From: Bacteroidales bacterium
GTDB lineage: Bacteria; Bacteroidota; Bacteroidia; Bacteroidales; UBA932
Direction of reading: 5' to 3'
Assembly (NCBI GenBank): GCA_017619675.1
Contig: JAFZRX010000007.1
Location: 123,382 to 187,381 of the forward strand
DNA: 64,000 nucleotides
Below the pieces are notes generated by a model. The model was not told where the DNA came from and did no database searches. It saw only the letters and a program-made list of their open reading frames with translations. The translations under genes were made by a program, and so were the position numbers. Below are positions 1 through 9,589 of this stretch, one piece after another (positions within the stretch are counted from its first letter, which is position 1; every line of letters starts with the position of its first letter).

Positions 1-497
1 GAGCACGTGCAGGTACTGCTGGAATAACCTTTCAGAAGGTCTTCTATCAATGGCCTCGGGGCCGGTTCAAATGCAGCCTCGTTAATCTGCCCAACTTTCT
101 TGTAGTCAACGTCGTCAACAAGGACAGTCCTTCCAATGACCAGGCCCAGTTCAGGATCCTTTTCAAAGTAAGCCACCCTTTTCTCTACCGAATTGTCAGG
201 TATGTAATTGTCGGAATCAGTCCAGTTCAGGTACTCGCCTTTGAATATCTTCAGGCCTTGGTTGATTGCGGCGCTCTGCCCCGCGTTTTCCTGATAAATG
301 TAAATGAACTGATATCCCCTGGCCTTAAGTTTTTCTCCATAAGCCAGGGCCATCTCCTCCGTCCTGTCCCTTGATCCGTCATTCACGAATATCACCTCTA
401 TGGCAGGATAAGTCTGGGCAAGGATGGAATTGAAATACCTGTCCAGATACTTTTCTCCATTGTAGCAGGGCGTTATTATGCTTACCAGCTTAGCCAT
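1..497 (-). CDS. Family 2 glycosyltransferase, C-terminus cut by window edge
   Basis: About 165 N-terminal residues of a GT-A fold glycosyltransferase are present; the gene runs off the left edge. It begins MAKLVSIITPCYNGEKYL, the usual first beta strand of GT2 enzymes, has FVNDGSRDRT near residue 40 and a TDSDN motif (the DxD-type nucleotide-sugar/metal site) near residue 98. It should transfer a sugar from a nucleotide donor onto the lipid-linked surface glycan at the inner face of the membrane. Its ATG (495-497) overlaps the 3' end of the flippase gene by 8 bp, so it is the last visible gene of the seven-gene unit that starts at 7691. Donor and acceptor cannot be told. Confidence 0.9.
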   Translation of the reverse strand, partial: MAKLVSIITPCYNGEKYLDRYFNSILAQTYPAIEVIFVNDGSRDRTEEMALAYGEKLKARGYQFIYIYQENAGQSAAINQGLKIFKGEYLNWTDSDNYIPDNSVEKRVAYFEKDPELGLVIGRTVLVDDVDYKKVGQINEAAFEPAPRPLIEDLLKGYSSSTCTC

Positions 498-2037
498 TTT
501 TCTTACGAATTTTGGACCATATATCTTTTGCCTTCTCGATCACGGCCGCCCTCATAGGTTTGTCAAATACTATGAAGAAAACGGTAGCACATACAGATAT
601 CGTGGATACCGTGCATACTGAAAGGAAACGCCACCAGGATGAACCGTCAAACTGATAGTACACCAGTGCAGTAAGGGCTATGGATATGGCCGCGGAAGCC
701 AGATCCGGAAGAATTGTATTCTTCAGGAACATGCCCCTGTCAAACTCAGGGATATTCTTCTTCACTGAGTGAAGATTGGAAATAACAACGAACAGCAAAA
801 GGAAGTACTTTGCGACATAAGGTACGATGGGGCTCCATCCTAACCACAAGAAGACATATGTTATGGGGACCACTGAAACCCAGATCGATCCATTTACCAC
901 ACTCATGAAACGGATATCCCCGCTTGCGTGAATCGCATAAACCAAAGGAAGGAAGATGGCTACCAGCAAACCGAATCCCAGGCCCAGTGAACAGAAAATC
1001 GCAGAATATTCCGGTGGATTCTCAAGCCACAGGTCAATTACAAACTGACTCTCAAAAAAGAATGGGAGCGACAACAGCATCAGAAGGGAATACGAGTATT
1101 TTGATGCCGTAATCATCAGTTCTTCCATCTTGCGGATATTGCCCATCGCATATGACTTGACAATAGGCGGTTTGATGGCGGTCAGGAAATTCTGCGAGAA
1201 GCCGTTCACTGCAGTACAGATCACTCCTGCTTTTCCGGCCGCGGAATTGATGGCCGGGCCAAAGAACATGTTCAAAACCACGCTCACACCCTGGTCCCTT
1301 GCCATGGAACTGAAATTGCCCATGAGGTCCCAGCTGGAGAAAGACAGTATAGGTTTTATCAGATTCCAGTCCTTGACGATATGGAAATGGCACTCTTCGA
1401 AATGGCGTATACAATACACCCTGTAGATCATGCGGACAAGGGTCCTGACACATAGAACCAGAATTCCATAAGTGATCAGTTTATCCATTGGGGATATCTT
1501 GATCAGATAGCATATCAAGAGTTTGAGCGTAACCTCAAGCAGGCTCATGTATGCGAACGTTCCCATCTTCTCGTGCGATATGATGGAAGCGCTGTAAGGG
1601 ACCTGCGTGATGCTCAGAAGTGTGGCAAAGGCCGATAACTGATACACCACTTTTGCGGCGTGCATCCTGTCATCGGGAATAACCAGCTTCTTGTCCAGGA
1701 GCCACAGACCTACCGTCTCCAAAAGGATCAGAATGACTATGGCAAGGATGATATGAACCATCAAGGCGGCTGAGAATGTCTGCTTCAGCCTCTCTTTGTT
1801 GTCCTTGCCCAGCTCATACGTCAGGAATCGTGAGGTGGCTCCGGACAGGGCGCCGTTGAGGAACATGAACATACCCACAGCGCCGCCGACAATATTGTAA
1901 ATGCCGTCATCAACAACCCCCAGGACGCTGAGGATTACCCTTGACGTGTACAGCGACACGGCCATGGTAAGAGCCATGCGCATATACAGCATCAGCGTGT
2001 TCTTTGCTATCGTCCTATTTGAGGAAATCTCTGCCAT
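490..2037 (-). CDS. Polysaccharide flippase (Wzx/MATE-like)
   Basis: 515 residues with hydrophobic segments along the whole length (about 12-14 helices). The N-terminus (NRTIAKNTLMLYMRM, then LYTSRVILSVLG and GIYNIVGG) is typical of oligosaccharide flippases of the MOP superfamily found in Bacteroidales capsule and O-antigen loci. Expected role: moving the undecaprenyl-linked repeat unit, made by neighbouring transferases, to the periplasmic face. It lies 6 bp after the acyltransferase gene and overlaps the downstream glycosyltransferase by 8 bp, so it is translated within the same unit. Family assignment is firm; the transported glycan is unknown. Confidence 0.88.
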   Translation of the reverse strand: MAEISSNRTIAKNTLMLYMRMALTMAVSLYTSRVILSVLGVVDDGIYNIVGGAVGMFMFLNGALSGATSRFLTYELGKDNKERLKQTFSAALMVHIILAIVILILLETVGLWLLDKKLVIPDDRMHAAKVVYQLSAFATLLSITQVPYSASIISHEKMGTFAYMSLLEVTLKLLICYLIKISPMDKLITYGILVLCVRTLVRMIYRVYCIRHFEECHFHIVKDWNLIKPILSFSSWDLMGNFSSMARDQGVSVVLNMFFGPAINSAAGKAGVICTAVNGFSQNFLTAIKPPIVKSYAMGNIRKMEELMITASKYSYSLLMLLSLPFFFESQFVIDLWLENPPEYSAIFCSLGLGFGLLVAIFLPLVYAIHASGDIRFMSVVNGSIWVSVVPITYVFLWLGWSPIVPYVAKYFLLLFVVISNLHSVKKNIPEFDRGMFLKNTILPDLASAAISIALTALVYYQFDGSSWWRFLSVCTVSTISVCATVFFIVFDKPMRAAVIEKAKDIWSKIRKKNG

Positions 2038-2043
2038 TTTCGC

Positions 2044-3084
2044 CTAAATGTTCAGTCTTTTCAACAATGTCTTGTCAATCTTCTGCCAGACAAAGATCCT
2101 TATCTTGTCCAGCAACACACAAGCCATGAACACTACTGCCAGGAAGCACAATATCAAGATACTCCTCAACGCAACGGGGTAATTGGAGTAGATATGCCAG
2201 ACCGCATCCTGGAAATAGCGGAAGATAAAACCGTTGATATGGATTATATAAACCGCAAATGCAGATGCCGCTATCCAGTTTATCGCCTTTGAGCATGGCA
2301 TATCAATATTGACAAAAGCCATGAGCAATGCTACGGAAGAAAGGATTATGACTGGATTGACATGCGAGAACGTTATTTTTACCGCATACTCCGTATGGAA
2401 ATCCATTCTGACAAGGAACCATATGAAGAACGCCAATACCAGCGACAGTCCAAGATATGACAACACGCATAACTTCTCCCGGGAAAGGAAGCTGATGGGA
2501 TAAAGCCTGAGATACCTGGCCAGCAGGTACAGGCCGCAGAAGGCCACCACAGACGCCCCGTAATTGAACTCCGGAGCCGAATCACTCCATCCATATATCG
2601 TCTGGAATGCAAAGAAGCAGATCAACACAATCTCAAATGTCCGTTTGGACGCCTTCCCCACAAAAGCATTCAGGACTGGGGAAAGGATAAACAGACAGAT
2701 ATATGATTTAACAAACCAATAGCATTTCGTAATCATGAACGCCTTGAACACAGACTTCAGATGTATGGCGCCGAATCCCTTTACAAGTCCGAAAATCAAC
2801 AGGATCGATATGGTAAAGAACAATACCTGGAAAAGCAGCGAGAACAACTTTTTCAACGTTGGCTTTATACCGAACCAACCGGAAATAAGCACAAAGACAT
2901 CAACAGCCACGAATGAAAGGCACTGAACCAAGAAACGCACAAAAGTATTACCGGGTGCTGCCAGACATTCTACTGTATAAGGGGTGCCTATGCCCAGAAA
3001 ATTTGCATGCTGCACCAATACCAGGAACATCGCCAGTATTCGCAACAGTTCAATATTGGAACTTCTTTGAGATGAAGTTGTCAT
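2044..3084 (-). CDS. Acyltransferase 3 family membrane protein (glycan O-acylation)
   Basis: 346 residues, about ten membrane helices, with the N-terminal pattern SNIELLRILAMFLVLVQHANF in which the His is the conserved catalytic residue of acyltransferase-3 (OafA/WecH-like) proteins. These move acetyl or succinyl groups onto surface sugars. The start codon overlaps the stop of the upstream SDR gene by 4 bp (ATGA type), a sign of translational coupling. It is one of three AT3 proteins in the window (others at 20223 and 30185). Acyl group and target sugar are not deducible. Confidence 0.85.
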   Translation of the reverse strand: MTTSSQRSSNIELLRILAMFLVLVQHANFLGIGTPYTVECLAAPGNTFVRFLVQCLSFVAVDVFVLISGWFGIKPTLKKLFSLLFQVLFFTISILLIFGLVKGFGAIHLKSVFKAFMITKCYWFVKSYICLFILSPVLNAFVGKASKRTFEIVLICFFAFQTIYGWSDSAPEFNYGASVVAFCGLYLLARYLRLYPISFLSREKLCVLSYLGLSLVLAFFIWFLVRMDFHTEYAVKITFSHVNPVIILSSVALLMAFVNIDMPCSKAINWIAASAFAVYIIHINGFIFRYFQDAVWHIYSNYPVALRSILILCFLAVVFMACVLLDKIRIFVWQKIDKTLLKRLNI

Positions 3085-4199
3085 TTCTTTTTTATGTCAG
3101 ATAGGACGTCTTTCCAGAATTCTTTATTGTATGCAATGCGATCCTTGAAAGACGCAGTCTTTATATAATTCCTGAAACCGGTTTTGAATCCACTTCTCCG
3201 CAAGCCCTGCCTTTTAACTTCCTTGCAGATTATAAAATCCCACAGGGCGTCAAAGCGCCAGTCAATGCCTTTCTGATAGTTCTGGCTGCGGTACGCCTCA
3301 ACGGTCCTTGCAAGGCCTTCCTCCAGGGAAATCTTTTGTTTGAACTCCGGAATCAAGGCTTTGATCTTTGAGTTGTCAATCACAGCATCGTACGCTCTTC
3401 CGGCAATCTCCCCTTCCCTGCCGGGGCAATACTTCTTCAGCCGGGCCGAAGGGATGTCCAGACGGATCACCTCCTTGCCCAGGACCTTGCCCAGGGCATC
3501 CAGCACCTCCGCCCAGGAAGAGGGAGTGTCTCCGCAGATGTTGAAGGCCTGACTATACGCCTCTGTATTCCCTATAAGCCCGATAACCCCTACCGCGAAA
3601 TCCTCCACACGAATCATATTCCAGCGCGCTGCACCCCCGTCCCAGGTAATGACCGGCTTCCCAACCAGAATCCTTGCAACCAATGTCCAGTGATAGCCAT
3701 AAGGAGGCATTAATCCGTATGGAATCCTAGTATCATCATACGTTACGCAAGGGCGGACAATGGAGTAACTGATCCCATATTCTACCGCTTTCTGTTCTAG
3801 ATACTGCTCGCACTCCCATTTGTCGGTGGAATAATTCCATTCCTTGAATCCTTTTGGGGAATCCTCCGTCTTGACGCCGGGAATTGAAGTGTCATATACA
3901 CAAGCCGTGGAGATAAAGACATATTGCCTTGCAAAGTCCTTGAACAATTCCAGGCTGTATTCAATCTGTTTCTTGTTATAGCACAGGAAGTCCACCACTG
4001 CATCATACATCCGGCCCTTGAGAGCGTTGCGCAGGTAATCCGCATCCTTGATGTCGGATTGGATCAGTTCCACACCCTGCGGTATGCGCCCTTTCCTTTT
4101 ACCTCTGTTTATAACAGAGACATCAAGGCCTTTATCCAAAGCCTCCCGAACCACTGCGGTGCTCAGGACCCCCGTACCTCCTACTATCAACAACTTCAT
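3081..4199 (-). CDS. Extended SDR, NAD-dependent epimerase/dehydratase family
   Basis: 372 residues from the ATG at 4199; an in-frame extension to 4298 would lie inside the upstream gene and lacks family similarity, so it is rejected. The protein starts with the dinucleotide fold LLIVGGTGVLSTAVV and carries a YSTDK sequence fitting the YxxxK catalytic pair near residue 140. It should act on a nucleotide-activated sugar (epimerisation, dehydration or reduction). Its start lies 1 bp after the stop of the fusion gene at 4201, and its stop overlaps the acyltransferase start. The C-terminal ~60 residues are basic and not of the usual SDR type. Exact substrate unknown. Confidence 0.82.
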   Translation of the reverse strand: MKLLIVGGTGVLSTAVVREALDKGLDVSVINRGKRKGRIPQGVELIQSDIKDADYLRNALKGRMYDAVVDFLCYNKKQIEYSLELFKDFARQYVFISTACVYDTSIPGVKTEDSPKGFKEWNYSTDKWECEQYLEQKAVEYGISYSIVRPCVTYDDTRIPYGLMPPYGYHWTLVARILVGKPVITWDGGAARWNMIRVEDFAVGVIGLIGNTEAYSQAFNICGDTPSSWAEVLDALGKVLGKEVIRLDIPSARLKKYCPGREGEIAGRAYDAVIDNSKIKALIPEFKQKISLEEGLARTVEAYRSQNYQKGIDWRFDALWDFIICKEVKRQGLRRSGFKTGFRNYIKTASFKDRIAYNKEFWKDVLSDIKKK

Positions 4200-4200
4200 G

Positions 4201-5997
4201 CTACTTCCACTCAACATCCTGATCGATAACCTTGGCAGGTACTCCCGCCACCACGCTGTGCGGCGGCACATCCTTGGTGACCACCGCTCCGGCCGCAATA
4301 ACGGCTCCGTCGCCGATGGTAACTCCCTTGAGAATCATGGCCCTCTGGCCTATCCAGACCCTGTTTCCTATCTTTATGGGAGCCGATACCTGATATCCTT
4401 CCTTCAAAATCTGATGAGCGTCATATGAACGGATTATCACATCCCTTCCAATGAAGCAGCCATCTCCAATCTCAATCTTGTCCCCACAGGTGATCTGCAC
4501 GTTCTCGTTTATGAAACCGCTGCCCTTGATATGGAGAGTCCCTCCTTCAATCACTCGGATATAACTGCCGGCAAAGACGGAGAACGGCTTGTCCACCTGC
4601 ATGGTCGCATCCTTCTCCAAAAGGATCCTGGTCTCCAGCCTGGATTTCCTCACCTGCTTGACTCCCACTTTCACGCGGTTCTTCAGGATTAGTTTCGAAC
4701 CCGGATCCAACTGAACCACAGTGTACTTCTGGTTCATGAGCGGGGCGCTCGTCCCCTTCTTGACCTGGGATGATAAATAGTTGTACTTGATGAAGGTCGC
4801 CCATGCGGGGATGGACAGCCCCAGGTCTGAAAACCTGTTACGTATCTTGTCAAATATCTTCATATACTTGTTTAACTCGGGACGCCCATTGCCATTGGGG
4901 AAGTACTTGAGGGCAAGTTTGTCAAACGGCATGGCGTCCAGATCGGCAAAGAAACTCTCCCTTGTCTTGAAGGCGGAGGAAAGAGAGTGATTCATGGCAG
5001 GATTGCCAACAGACGCCTCCTTCTGGGAAAACTCCTTGTAGACTATATCTCCCTTGACGGTGTCAAAGAGAGCCGCGCCCTTGTCGGAATTGATCATAAC
5101 CATTGACGTCCCTTTATCCTGATCCATCGAAGGATCCAGTTTCTCTATGCCCCAGAAATCGGCAAGGGTTATGTCCGCCTTCTGGGGGAAGCACTTGAAC
5201 TTGCAGTCATAACAGCTTGGGCGCACAAAGTTGTTATACTGCAGATATCCTATGAAGAAGAGATCGTGCCAACGGTCCTTGCAATAGACCTTTCCGTTCT
5301 CAAACTTCACCCTGATTGAGAAGTTGTGCCACCCTTTCTCCTTGGACTTGAACTTGATATCCCTGGCGCGTGAGCCATATTTCTTCTCCAGCATATCCAT
5401 GTAGGACAGGAAAACCTTTGGAGAGTTGACACCACGGCATATGAAGTCTGCCGTTACAAGATTGTCATAATCCTTGCCAAGGACCTTGTACAGAGCCTGC
5501 ACCTGGCAGGGCGTACCGCAGAAGAAAACGTTCCTTCCCTCTTTCAGCCTGGTTTCAATTGCCTGATATACGGACGAAGCGTTGCTCTGCAGATACTTTG
5601 AACTGCGTATCTCTGGAAGCCTTTCACGCTTGTCTGTGATTATCTGCGATACCGTATGGTCCTGGTTGTACACCGCACCTCCCACAAACGCATCCTTGTC
5701 GAACATCTTGTCAGCCAGCATGGAATGCACTCCTCCGGAGGTGCTGTCCAGGCGGATGGCTTCGTCCTTGTTATAAGCGGCGTATACGACAGGTCTGTCG
5801 TATCGTTCAATAAAGTCAGCCTGGCTTATTACGGGGCACACGCGCTCACACAGGCCGCAATCAACGCATCGGGATTCATCCACCTGCGGATACCAGAAGC
5901 CTTCGTTGTCTGTCTTGAACGAGATGGCTCCGCAAGGACATACATCCCCGCAGGCATTGCATCCGCAGCAGTTGACTTTATTTGTTATGGATATCAT
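4201..5997 (-). CDS. Fusion: F420H2 dehydrogenase beta-like Fe-S protein plus hexapeptide-repeat acyltransferase
   Basis: 598 residues in two parts. Residues ~1-60 hold two ferredoxin motifs ([12 protein letters not shown] and [12 protein letters not shown]), followed to ~340 by an FrhB/FdhB-like region with several more cysteines ([16 protein letters not shown]). From ~430 to the end is a left-handed beta-helix acyltransferase: repeated I-G-(D/N)-x-x motifs, SYDAHQIL with a likely catalytic His, and the closing AGVPAKVI typical of the NodL/MaaA group. FrhB-like proteins are common but poorly understood in Bacteroidales capsule loci; the acyltransferase is normally a separate gene. It overlaps the LicD gene upstream by 20 bp. 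Redox function in glycan synthesis is unproven. Confidence 0.85.
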   Translation of the reverse strand: MISITNKVNCCGCNACGDVCPCGAISFKTDNEGFWYPQVDESRCVDCGLCERVCPVISQADFIERYDRPVVYAAYNKDEAIRLDSTSGGVHSMLADKMFDKDAFVGGAVYNQDHTVSQIITDKRERLPEIRSSKYLQSNASSVYQAIETRLKEGRNVFFCGTPCQVQALYKVLGKDYDNLVTADFICRGVNSPKVFLSYMDMLEKKYGSRARDIKFKSKEKGWHNFSIRVKFENGKVYCKDRWHDLFFIGYLQYNNFVRPSCYDCKFKCFPQKADITLADFWGIEKLDPSMDQDKGTSMVMINSDKGAALFDTVKGDIVYKEFSQKEASVGNPAMNHSLSSAFKTRESFFADLDAMPFDKLALKYFPNGNGRPELNKYMKIFDKIRNRFSDLGLSIPAWATFIKYNYLSSQVKKGTSAPLMNQKYTVVQLDPGSKLILKNRVKVGVKQVRKSRLETRILLEKDATMQVDKPFSVFAGSYIRVIEGGTLHIKGSGFINENVQITCGDKIEIGDGCFIGRDVIIRSYDAHQILKEGYQVSAPIKIGNRVWIGQRAMILKGVTIGDGAVIAAGAVVTKDVPPHSVVAGVPAKVIDQDVEWK

Positions 5998-6796
5998 CCT
6001 TTGTGGTATCGAAACTGATGAATTGCGGGTAGTGGGTCACCCTCTTTTCCACCGGAGGAAGGGTCATATAATCATCTCCGTAGATATTGCTGAGGTACAG
6101 GTTCCAGTTGCGGGGGACATTGTACATCTTGCCCTCGAATTCCAATTGGGCGTATGGTTCGAACTCACTGATGGGGATTGTTTCCTTTACCAGATTGTAC
6201 GGACTGCCGTAATTCAGGTAGTACTTCGCATCCGTATTCTCAAAGCGCGTCATCAGCTTGGTTTCCCATTTGAAAAACCATCTCACCGGCATCCAGCGGG
6301 TAAGCCAGTACACGATCCTCGTCTTCAGGTCCCGGCCTTCCAGGCCCTCCCATCTGACCGTGGTTATCGCATCCAGCTTATGGATAAAGGTTGGAAGTTT
6401 AGACTTCGCCGTCCATTCCGGTCCTGGAACTTTGTCCTGGACAAAGATATCCACGTATATAGACTGCCTCTGGCCATTCGGCTCAATGAAGAGCGTATTC
6501 CTCTTGCAGTACTTGGCGAAACAGCGTCCGTAGGTGGGGTTTGTCATATAATAGTCCAGGAAGAAGTCAGGGTCATTGGATTTGGATGTTATCTCAATGA
6601 AACGGTTATAGTCCGCCCTGGGCATCTTGACATCCACGTCGTCATCCCAGGGGATGAATCCCTTATGCCTGACAGCACCAAGACAGGTGCCTCCGGTCAG
6701 GCAATAGCGAAGACCGTTTTCGTTGCAGATGCGGACTATCGCATCCAATATCTGCAGCTGAACCTCCCTGAGCCTATTTCTTATCGCGTCTTCCAA
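5978..6796 (-). CDS. LicD family phosphotransferase (first copy)
   Basis: 272 residues. Carries the LicD signature [22 protein letters not shown] (residues ~34-56), the DDD part being the metal/nucleotide site of the nucleotidyltransferase-fold enzymes that move phosphocholine or other phospho-alcohol groups from CDP/CMP donors onto glycans. The only plausible start is TTG at 6796, 16 bp after the preceding LicD stop, because an in-frame stop lies just upstream (6803-6805) and no ATG precedes the conserved block. It overlaps the next gene by 20 bp. It is only distantly similar to the copies at 6813 and 11633, so a distinct acceptor site is likely. Confidence 0.88.
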   Translation of the reverse strand: MEDAIRNRLREVQLQILDAIVRICNENGLRYCLTGGTCLGAVRHKGFIPWDDDVDVKMPRADYNRFIEITSKSNDPDFFLDYYMTNPTYGRCFAKYCKRNTLFIEPNGQRQSIYVDIFVQDKVPGPEWTAKSKLPTFIHKLDAITTVRWEGLEGRDLKTRIVYWLTRWMPVRWFFKWETKLMTRFENTDAKYYLNYGSPYNLVKETIPISEFEPYAQLEFEGKMYNVPRNWNLYLSNIYGDDYMTLPPVEKRVTHYPQFISFDTTKDDIHNK

Positions 6797-6812
6797 AACG
6801 AGTCAGATGTCC

Positions 6813-7691
6813 TTATTCTGTGCGCAGTTTATTCCGTAAATCCTCCGGCATCTCCTTTTTCCAATAAAAGAACTGGAACTCATGAAGCGGGGTCCGCTGA
6901 TCTTCAGGAGGCAGCTGCATATAATCACCAAAAGCAAGGCGAAGATCCGTGTCATAATCTTTCATGGCATAGAACTTCAGGCCCTCAAAATCAAGCAGGA
7001 CAAAATCATCGAAGTATTCTGTCTTCAAATAGTTCTTGCTGCCGGTTCCGGGAATTGCCAACTGGGAATAATGACCCGTGGTCCCAAACGGTATCCTCTT
7101 GATCTCTTTGATAAAATTATCCATATACTGGACCGCCTTTTTCTTGTAAATCTGATGGAAGGGCCAGAGTTTCAGTATTGAGGCCAGAACATTTGCCTTG
7201 AAATTGTTAGTCTTATAGATACCGTTCAACCGGGCCCTGTATTTATACGTTCCCGTATGAAGCTCCTGCATCTTGTAATAATGGGCAAGGTACTCGTCCG
7301 GGTCATCCTCAACGCTGTCTACGGGGAACACATCTATCCACATACCGGTATACCCTCCTCCGCAAAGCCAGGAATTCTTGATGGAACGGGTGTAGACGTC
7401 ATCACAGATACGTGCAAATCCAATAAAGCATCCAGGGTCGTTCTGATGGCAATGCAGGGACAATCCTTCCATCTTGAAAGAAGCGCAGAATCTGTCAAAG
7501 TCCGGGCGGAGCATCAAAACGTCGATATCGTCATCCCACGGGATGAAACCTTTATGCCTGACCGCTCCTATCAACGTGCCATATGCCAGTGAATAATGGA
7601 TATCATTGTCCACACAAAAGGCATGAAGTTTCTTCAACAGATAGAGACTTACATCTTGTTTGTCTTTAAGGGAAAGGTATTTCTTTTTCAT
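6813..7691 (-). CDS. LicD family phosphotransferase (second copy)
   Basis: 292 residues with the LicD block [20 protein letters not shown] near residues 38-58 and the conserved C-terminal half (W-IDVFPVD, then YGDYMQLPPEDQR near the end). Predicted to transfer a phosphodiester-linked substituent from a CDP- or CMP-activated donor onto the surface glycan. It is the first gene of the seven-gene unit leading left to the window edge; a TAnnTTTG box (7802-7809) lies upstream in a 141-bp intergenic gap. Which donor it uses (CDP-ribitol-like from 8880, or CMP-phosphonate from 14741) cannot be read from sequence. Confidence 0.9.
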   Translation of the reverse strand: MKKKYLSLKDKQDVSLYLLKKLHAFCVDNDIHYSLAYGTLIGAVRHKGFIPWDDDIDVLMLRPDFDRFCASFKMEGLSLHCHQNDPGCFIGFARICDDVYTRSIKNSWLCGGGYTGMWIDVFPVDSVEDDPDEYLAHYYKMQELHTGTYKYRARLNGIYKTNNFKANVLASILKLWPFHQIYKKKAVQYMDNFIKEIKRIPFGTTGHYSQLAIPGTGSKNYLKTEYFDDFVLLDFEGLKFYAMKDYDTDLRLAFGDYMQLPPEDQRTPLHEFQFFYWKKEMPEDLRNKLRTE

Positions 7692-7801
7692 CTGGAAAAA
7701 CTATTATTGAAGGGATAACTATACAGCTTCGCCAATGCACGGGAAAACACCGCACATAAGATACAGTGAGATTAATGCCGGATTGGGCACGATTAACAGT
7801 G

Positions 7802-7809
7802 CAAAGATA
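7802..7809 (-). promoter_or_regulatory. Promoter -7 box for the LicD-to-GT unit
   Basis: TATCTTTG on the minus strand matches the Bacteroidota -7 consensus TAnnTTTG. No clear TTTG is found 19-21 bp upstream. It would start a transcript with a leader of roughly 100 nt ahead of the ATG at 7691. Confidence 0.5.
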
Positions 7810-7832
7810 GTAAAAAAAGGGGGTTACTGAAA

Positions 7833-8870
7833 CTACCCTTTCAATATATTGAAAGTTCTCCGTACGGCATCCCCAAAACTGCGGGAAGAAGACCACCCCA
7901 ATGAGGACAGTTTTTCAGTAGCGAGGATAGCTTTTGTGGCAACTGAATATCCCCTGGATTCAACCTCGGAAGGAAGGTCAAAGACCACTTCTTTGCCGGC
8001 AAGGGAGGCGCATGCCTGCGCGAAAGCGGCAAGCCGGACATTGCAGGGGTCGCAGGCAATGTTATATGCCTGTCCGCATTCTCCATTCAGCATTACATAA
8101 AGGATTGCCTGAACGGCATCGGCGACGTATGTATATGAGAAAAGCTGTGTGCCCTTGCTCTTGAGGACGATATCCTCACCTGCCAGCGCTTTAAGGATAA
8201 ACTGCGACGACGCCTTGGTGTCGCTCATCAGCATGGTTGGCCCGAAAAGGCGGCTCAGGCGGACAATCTTACAGTCTAAACCATACTCAGCGATATAGGA
8301 CTGGCACAATGCTTCGCTTACCCTTTTTGACTCAGTATAGCAGGCCCTGGACGTAGCCAGGTTTAGTTTTCCGGTGTAGCCCTCGTCAAATGGATCTTCC
8401 CCGTTTCCATAAACTTCAACTGTAGATGGATACAGGACGGCAGCGCCGCACTGAAGAGCCTTCTTAAGGGCGAATTCAGCACCCTTGACGTTGATTTCAA
8501 CTGTCTCTACCGGAAATTTGGAATATGCAAGGGGATGTGTGTTGCTGGCTAGCGGGATGATATAATCCACATTCAAATCCTCAGGGAAAGGATCACGGAC
8601 ATCCTGTTCAAGAAAATGGAAAAACGGACTGGAATAATACTCCCCTAACCTGGCTGAGGCCCGTTCTCTATTACGTCCTACAGCATAGACCACAACCCCG
8701 GCTTTGCGCTGAAGGTTGTATTTCATAAGGGCGTCTATCAGACACACGCCAACCATTCCGCTGGCGCCAGTTATCAACACCGATTTTCCTTTAAGTGCCT
8801 CGATTCCTTTAACGCCCAGGATATAGTCCAGGTCTTCCTGATAGTATTTATTCTTCTTGTCCAGTGCCAT
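7833..8870 (-). CDS. Extended SDR (NAD-dependent epimerase/reductase) paired with the cytidylyltransferase
   Basis: 345 residues. The Rossmann motif VLITGASGMVG is at residues ~30-40 and the catalytic pair YTESK near residue 180 (CYTESKRVSEALC), a normal extended-SDR layout. It ends a three-gene unit: glycosyltransferase (10621), IspD/TarI-like cytidylyltransferase (9587), then this gene with a 9-bp gap. The pairing of a TarI-like enzyme with an SDR next to LicD genes recalls CDP-alditol synthesis, as in Bcs1 of Haemophilus where reductase and cytidylyltransferase are fused, but this SDR is of the extended type and may act on a nucleotide sugar instead. Confidence 0.82.
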   Translation of the reverse strand: MALDKKNKYYQEDLDYILGVKGIEALKGKSVLITGASGMVGVCLIDALMKYNLQRKAGVVVYAVGRNRERASARLGEYYSSPFFHFLEQDVRDPFPEDLNVDYIIPLASNTHPLAYSKFPVETVEINVKGAEFALKKALQCGAAVLYPSTVEVYGNGEDPFDEGYTGKLNLATSRACYTESKRVSEALCQSYIAEYGLDCKIVRLSRLFGPTMLMSDTKASSQFILKALAGEDIVLKSKGTQLFSYTYVADAVQAILYVMLNGECGQAYNIACDPCNVRLAAFAQACASLAGKEVVFDLPSEVESRGYSVATKAILATEKLSSLGWSSSRSFGDAVRRTFNILKG

Positions 8871-8879
8871 AACTAAAGA

Positions 8880-9587
8880 CTATTCTTCTCTTGCAAGATA
8901 ACCTTTGAACAGTTCAAGATCGTCTTTTGTGGTCAGTTTGATGTTCTTGTCCGAACCGGCGGCAAAATGAAGGGTTTCTCCCAGTTCAACCATCATTGTG
9001 TTGGTATAGGCAGAGCCGTAGATTCCTATCTCCTTTTCAAAAGCCTCATGATATGCCCAGTCAAGCTTTGAGAACTGATAGGCCTGGGGAGTTGCGACCC
9101 TCCTTAAAGTTTCGCGTGGAATATACTGCCTGGTCGTGGATGGATCGGATTCATTGATTATGAATATCTGCTCGTTGTACGGCATTGAAGTAACGGCATT
9201 ACCATATTCGCAGGCCTTCCGGATAACATCGGTAAGGACAAATTCGTCAACAAGAGGGCGGATTCCATCATGAATTATGGCAATATCATCAGGAGAACAT
9301 TTATCCTCAAGATTGAATACACCGTTCCTAATGGATTCCTGTCCCGTTTTTCCTCCTGTGACTATCCATTTGAGCTTATCGATACCAAACTGCCTGGCAT
9401 AGGCGCTCACCATATCCTGCCATCCGTCAATGCAAACGACTTCTATTGCATCAATCATTGGATGACGCTGGAAACCTTCCAGTGTATATATTAGAATGGG
9501 CTTATCATGGACTGTGATGAATTGCTTGGGAATATCCTGCCCCATCCTATGTCCGGAACCGCCTGCTATTATAATTGCTACATTCAT
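8880..9587 (-). CDS. IspD/TarI-family cytidylyltransferase
   Basis: 235 residues, normal family length. The CTP-binding loop is AGGSGHRMGQDIPKQF (residues ~8-23), with IIHDGIRPLVD around residue 105 and the ending KLTTKDDLELFKGYL typical of TarI/IspD. It joins CTP to a polyol phosphate (ribitol-5-P for TarI, methylerythritol-4-P for IspD). Its position between a glycosyltransferase (2-bp gap) and an SDR, beside LicD genes, favours a role in making a CDP-alditol for a phosphodiester-linked glycan; the housekeeping IspD alternative cannot be excluded from sequence alone. Confidence 0.85.
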   Translation of the reverse strand: MNVAIIIAGGSGHRMGQDIPKQFITVHDKPILIYTLEGFQRHPMIDAIEVVCIDGWQDMVSAYARQFGIDKLKWIVTGGKTGQESIRNGVFNLEDKCSPDDIAIIHDGIRPLVDEFVLTDVIRKACEYGNAVTSMPYNEQIFIINESDPSTTRQYIPRETLRRVATPQAYQFSKLDWAYHEAFEKEIGIYGSAYTNTMMVELGETLHFAAGSDKNIKLTTKDDLELFKGYLAREE

Positions 9588-9589
9588 TC

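Noticed and set aside
5906-7102. Plus-strand open frame of 398 codons
   Set aside because: Antisense to two LicD genes and the fusion gene, with no recognised fold.
8880-9587. Housekeeping IspD of isoprenoid synthesis
   Set aside because: Not fully excluded, but the gene is inside a glycan operon between a glycosyltransferase and an SDR near LicD genes, so the TarI-like role is preferred.
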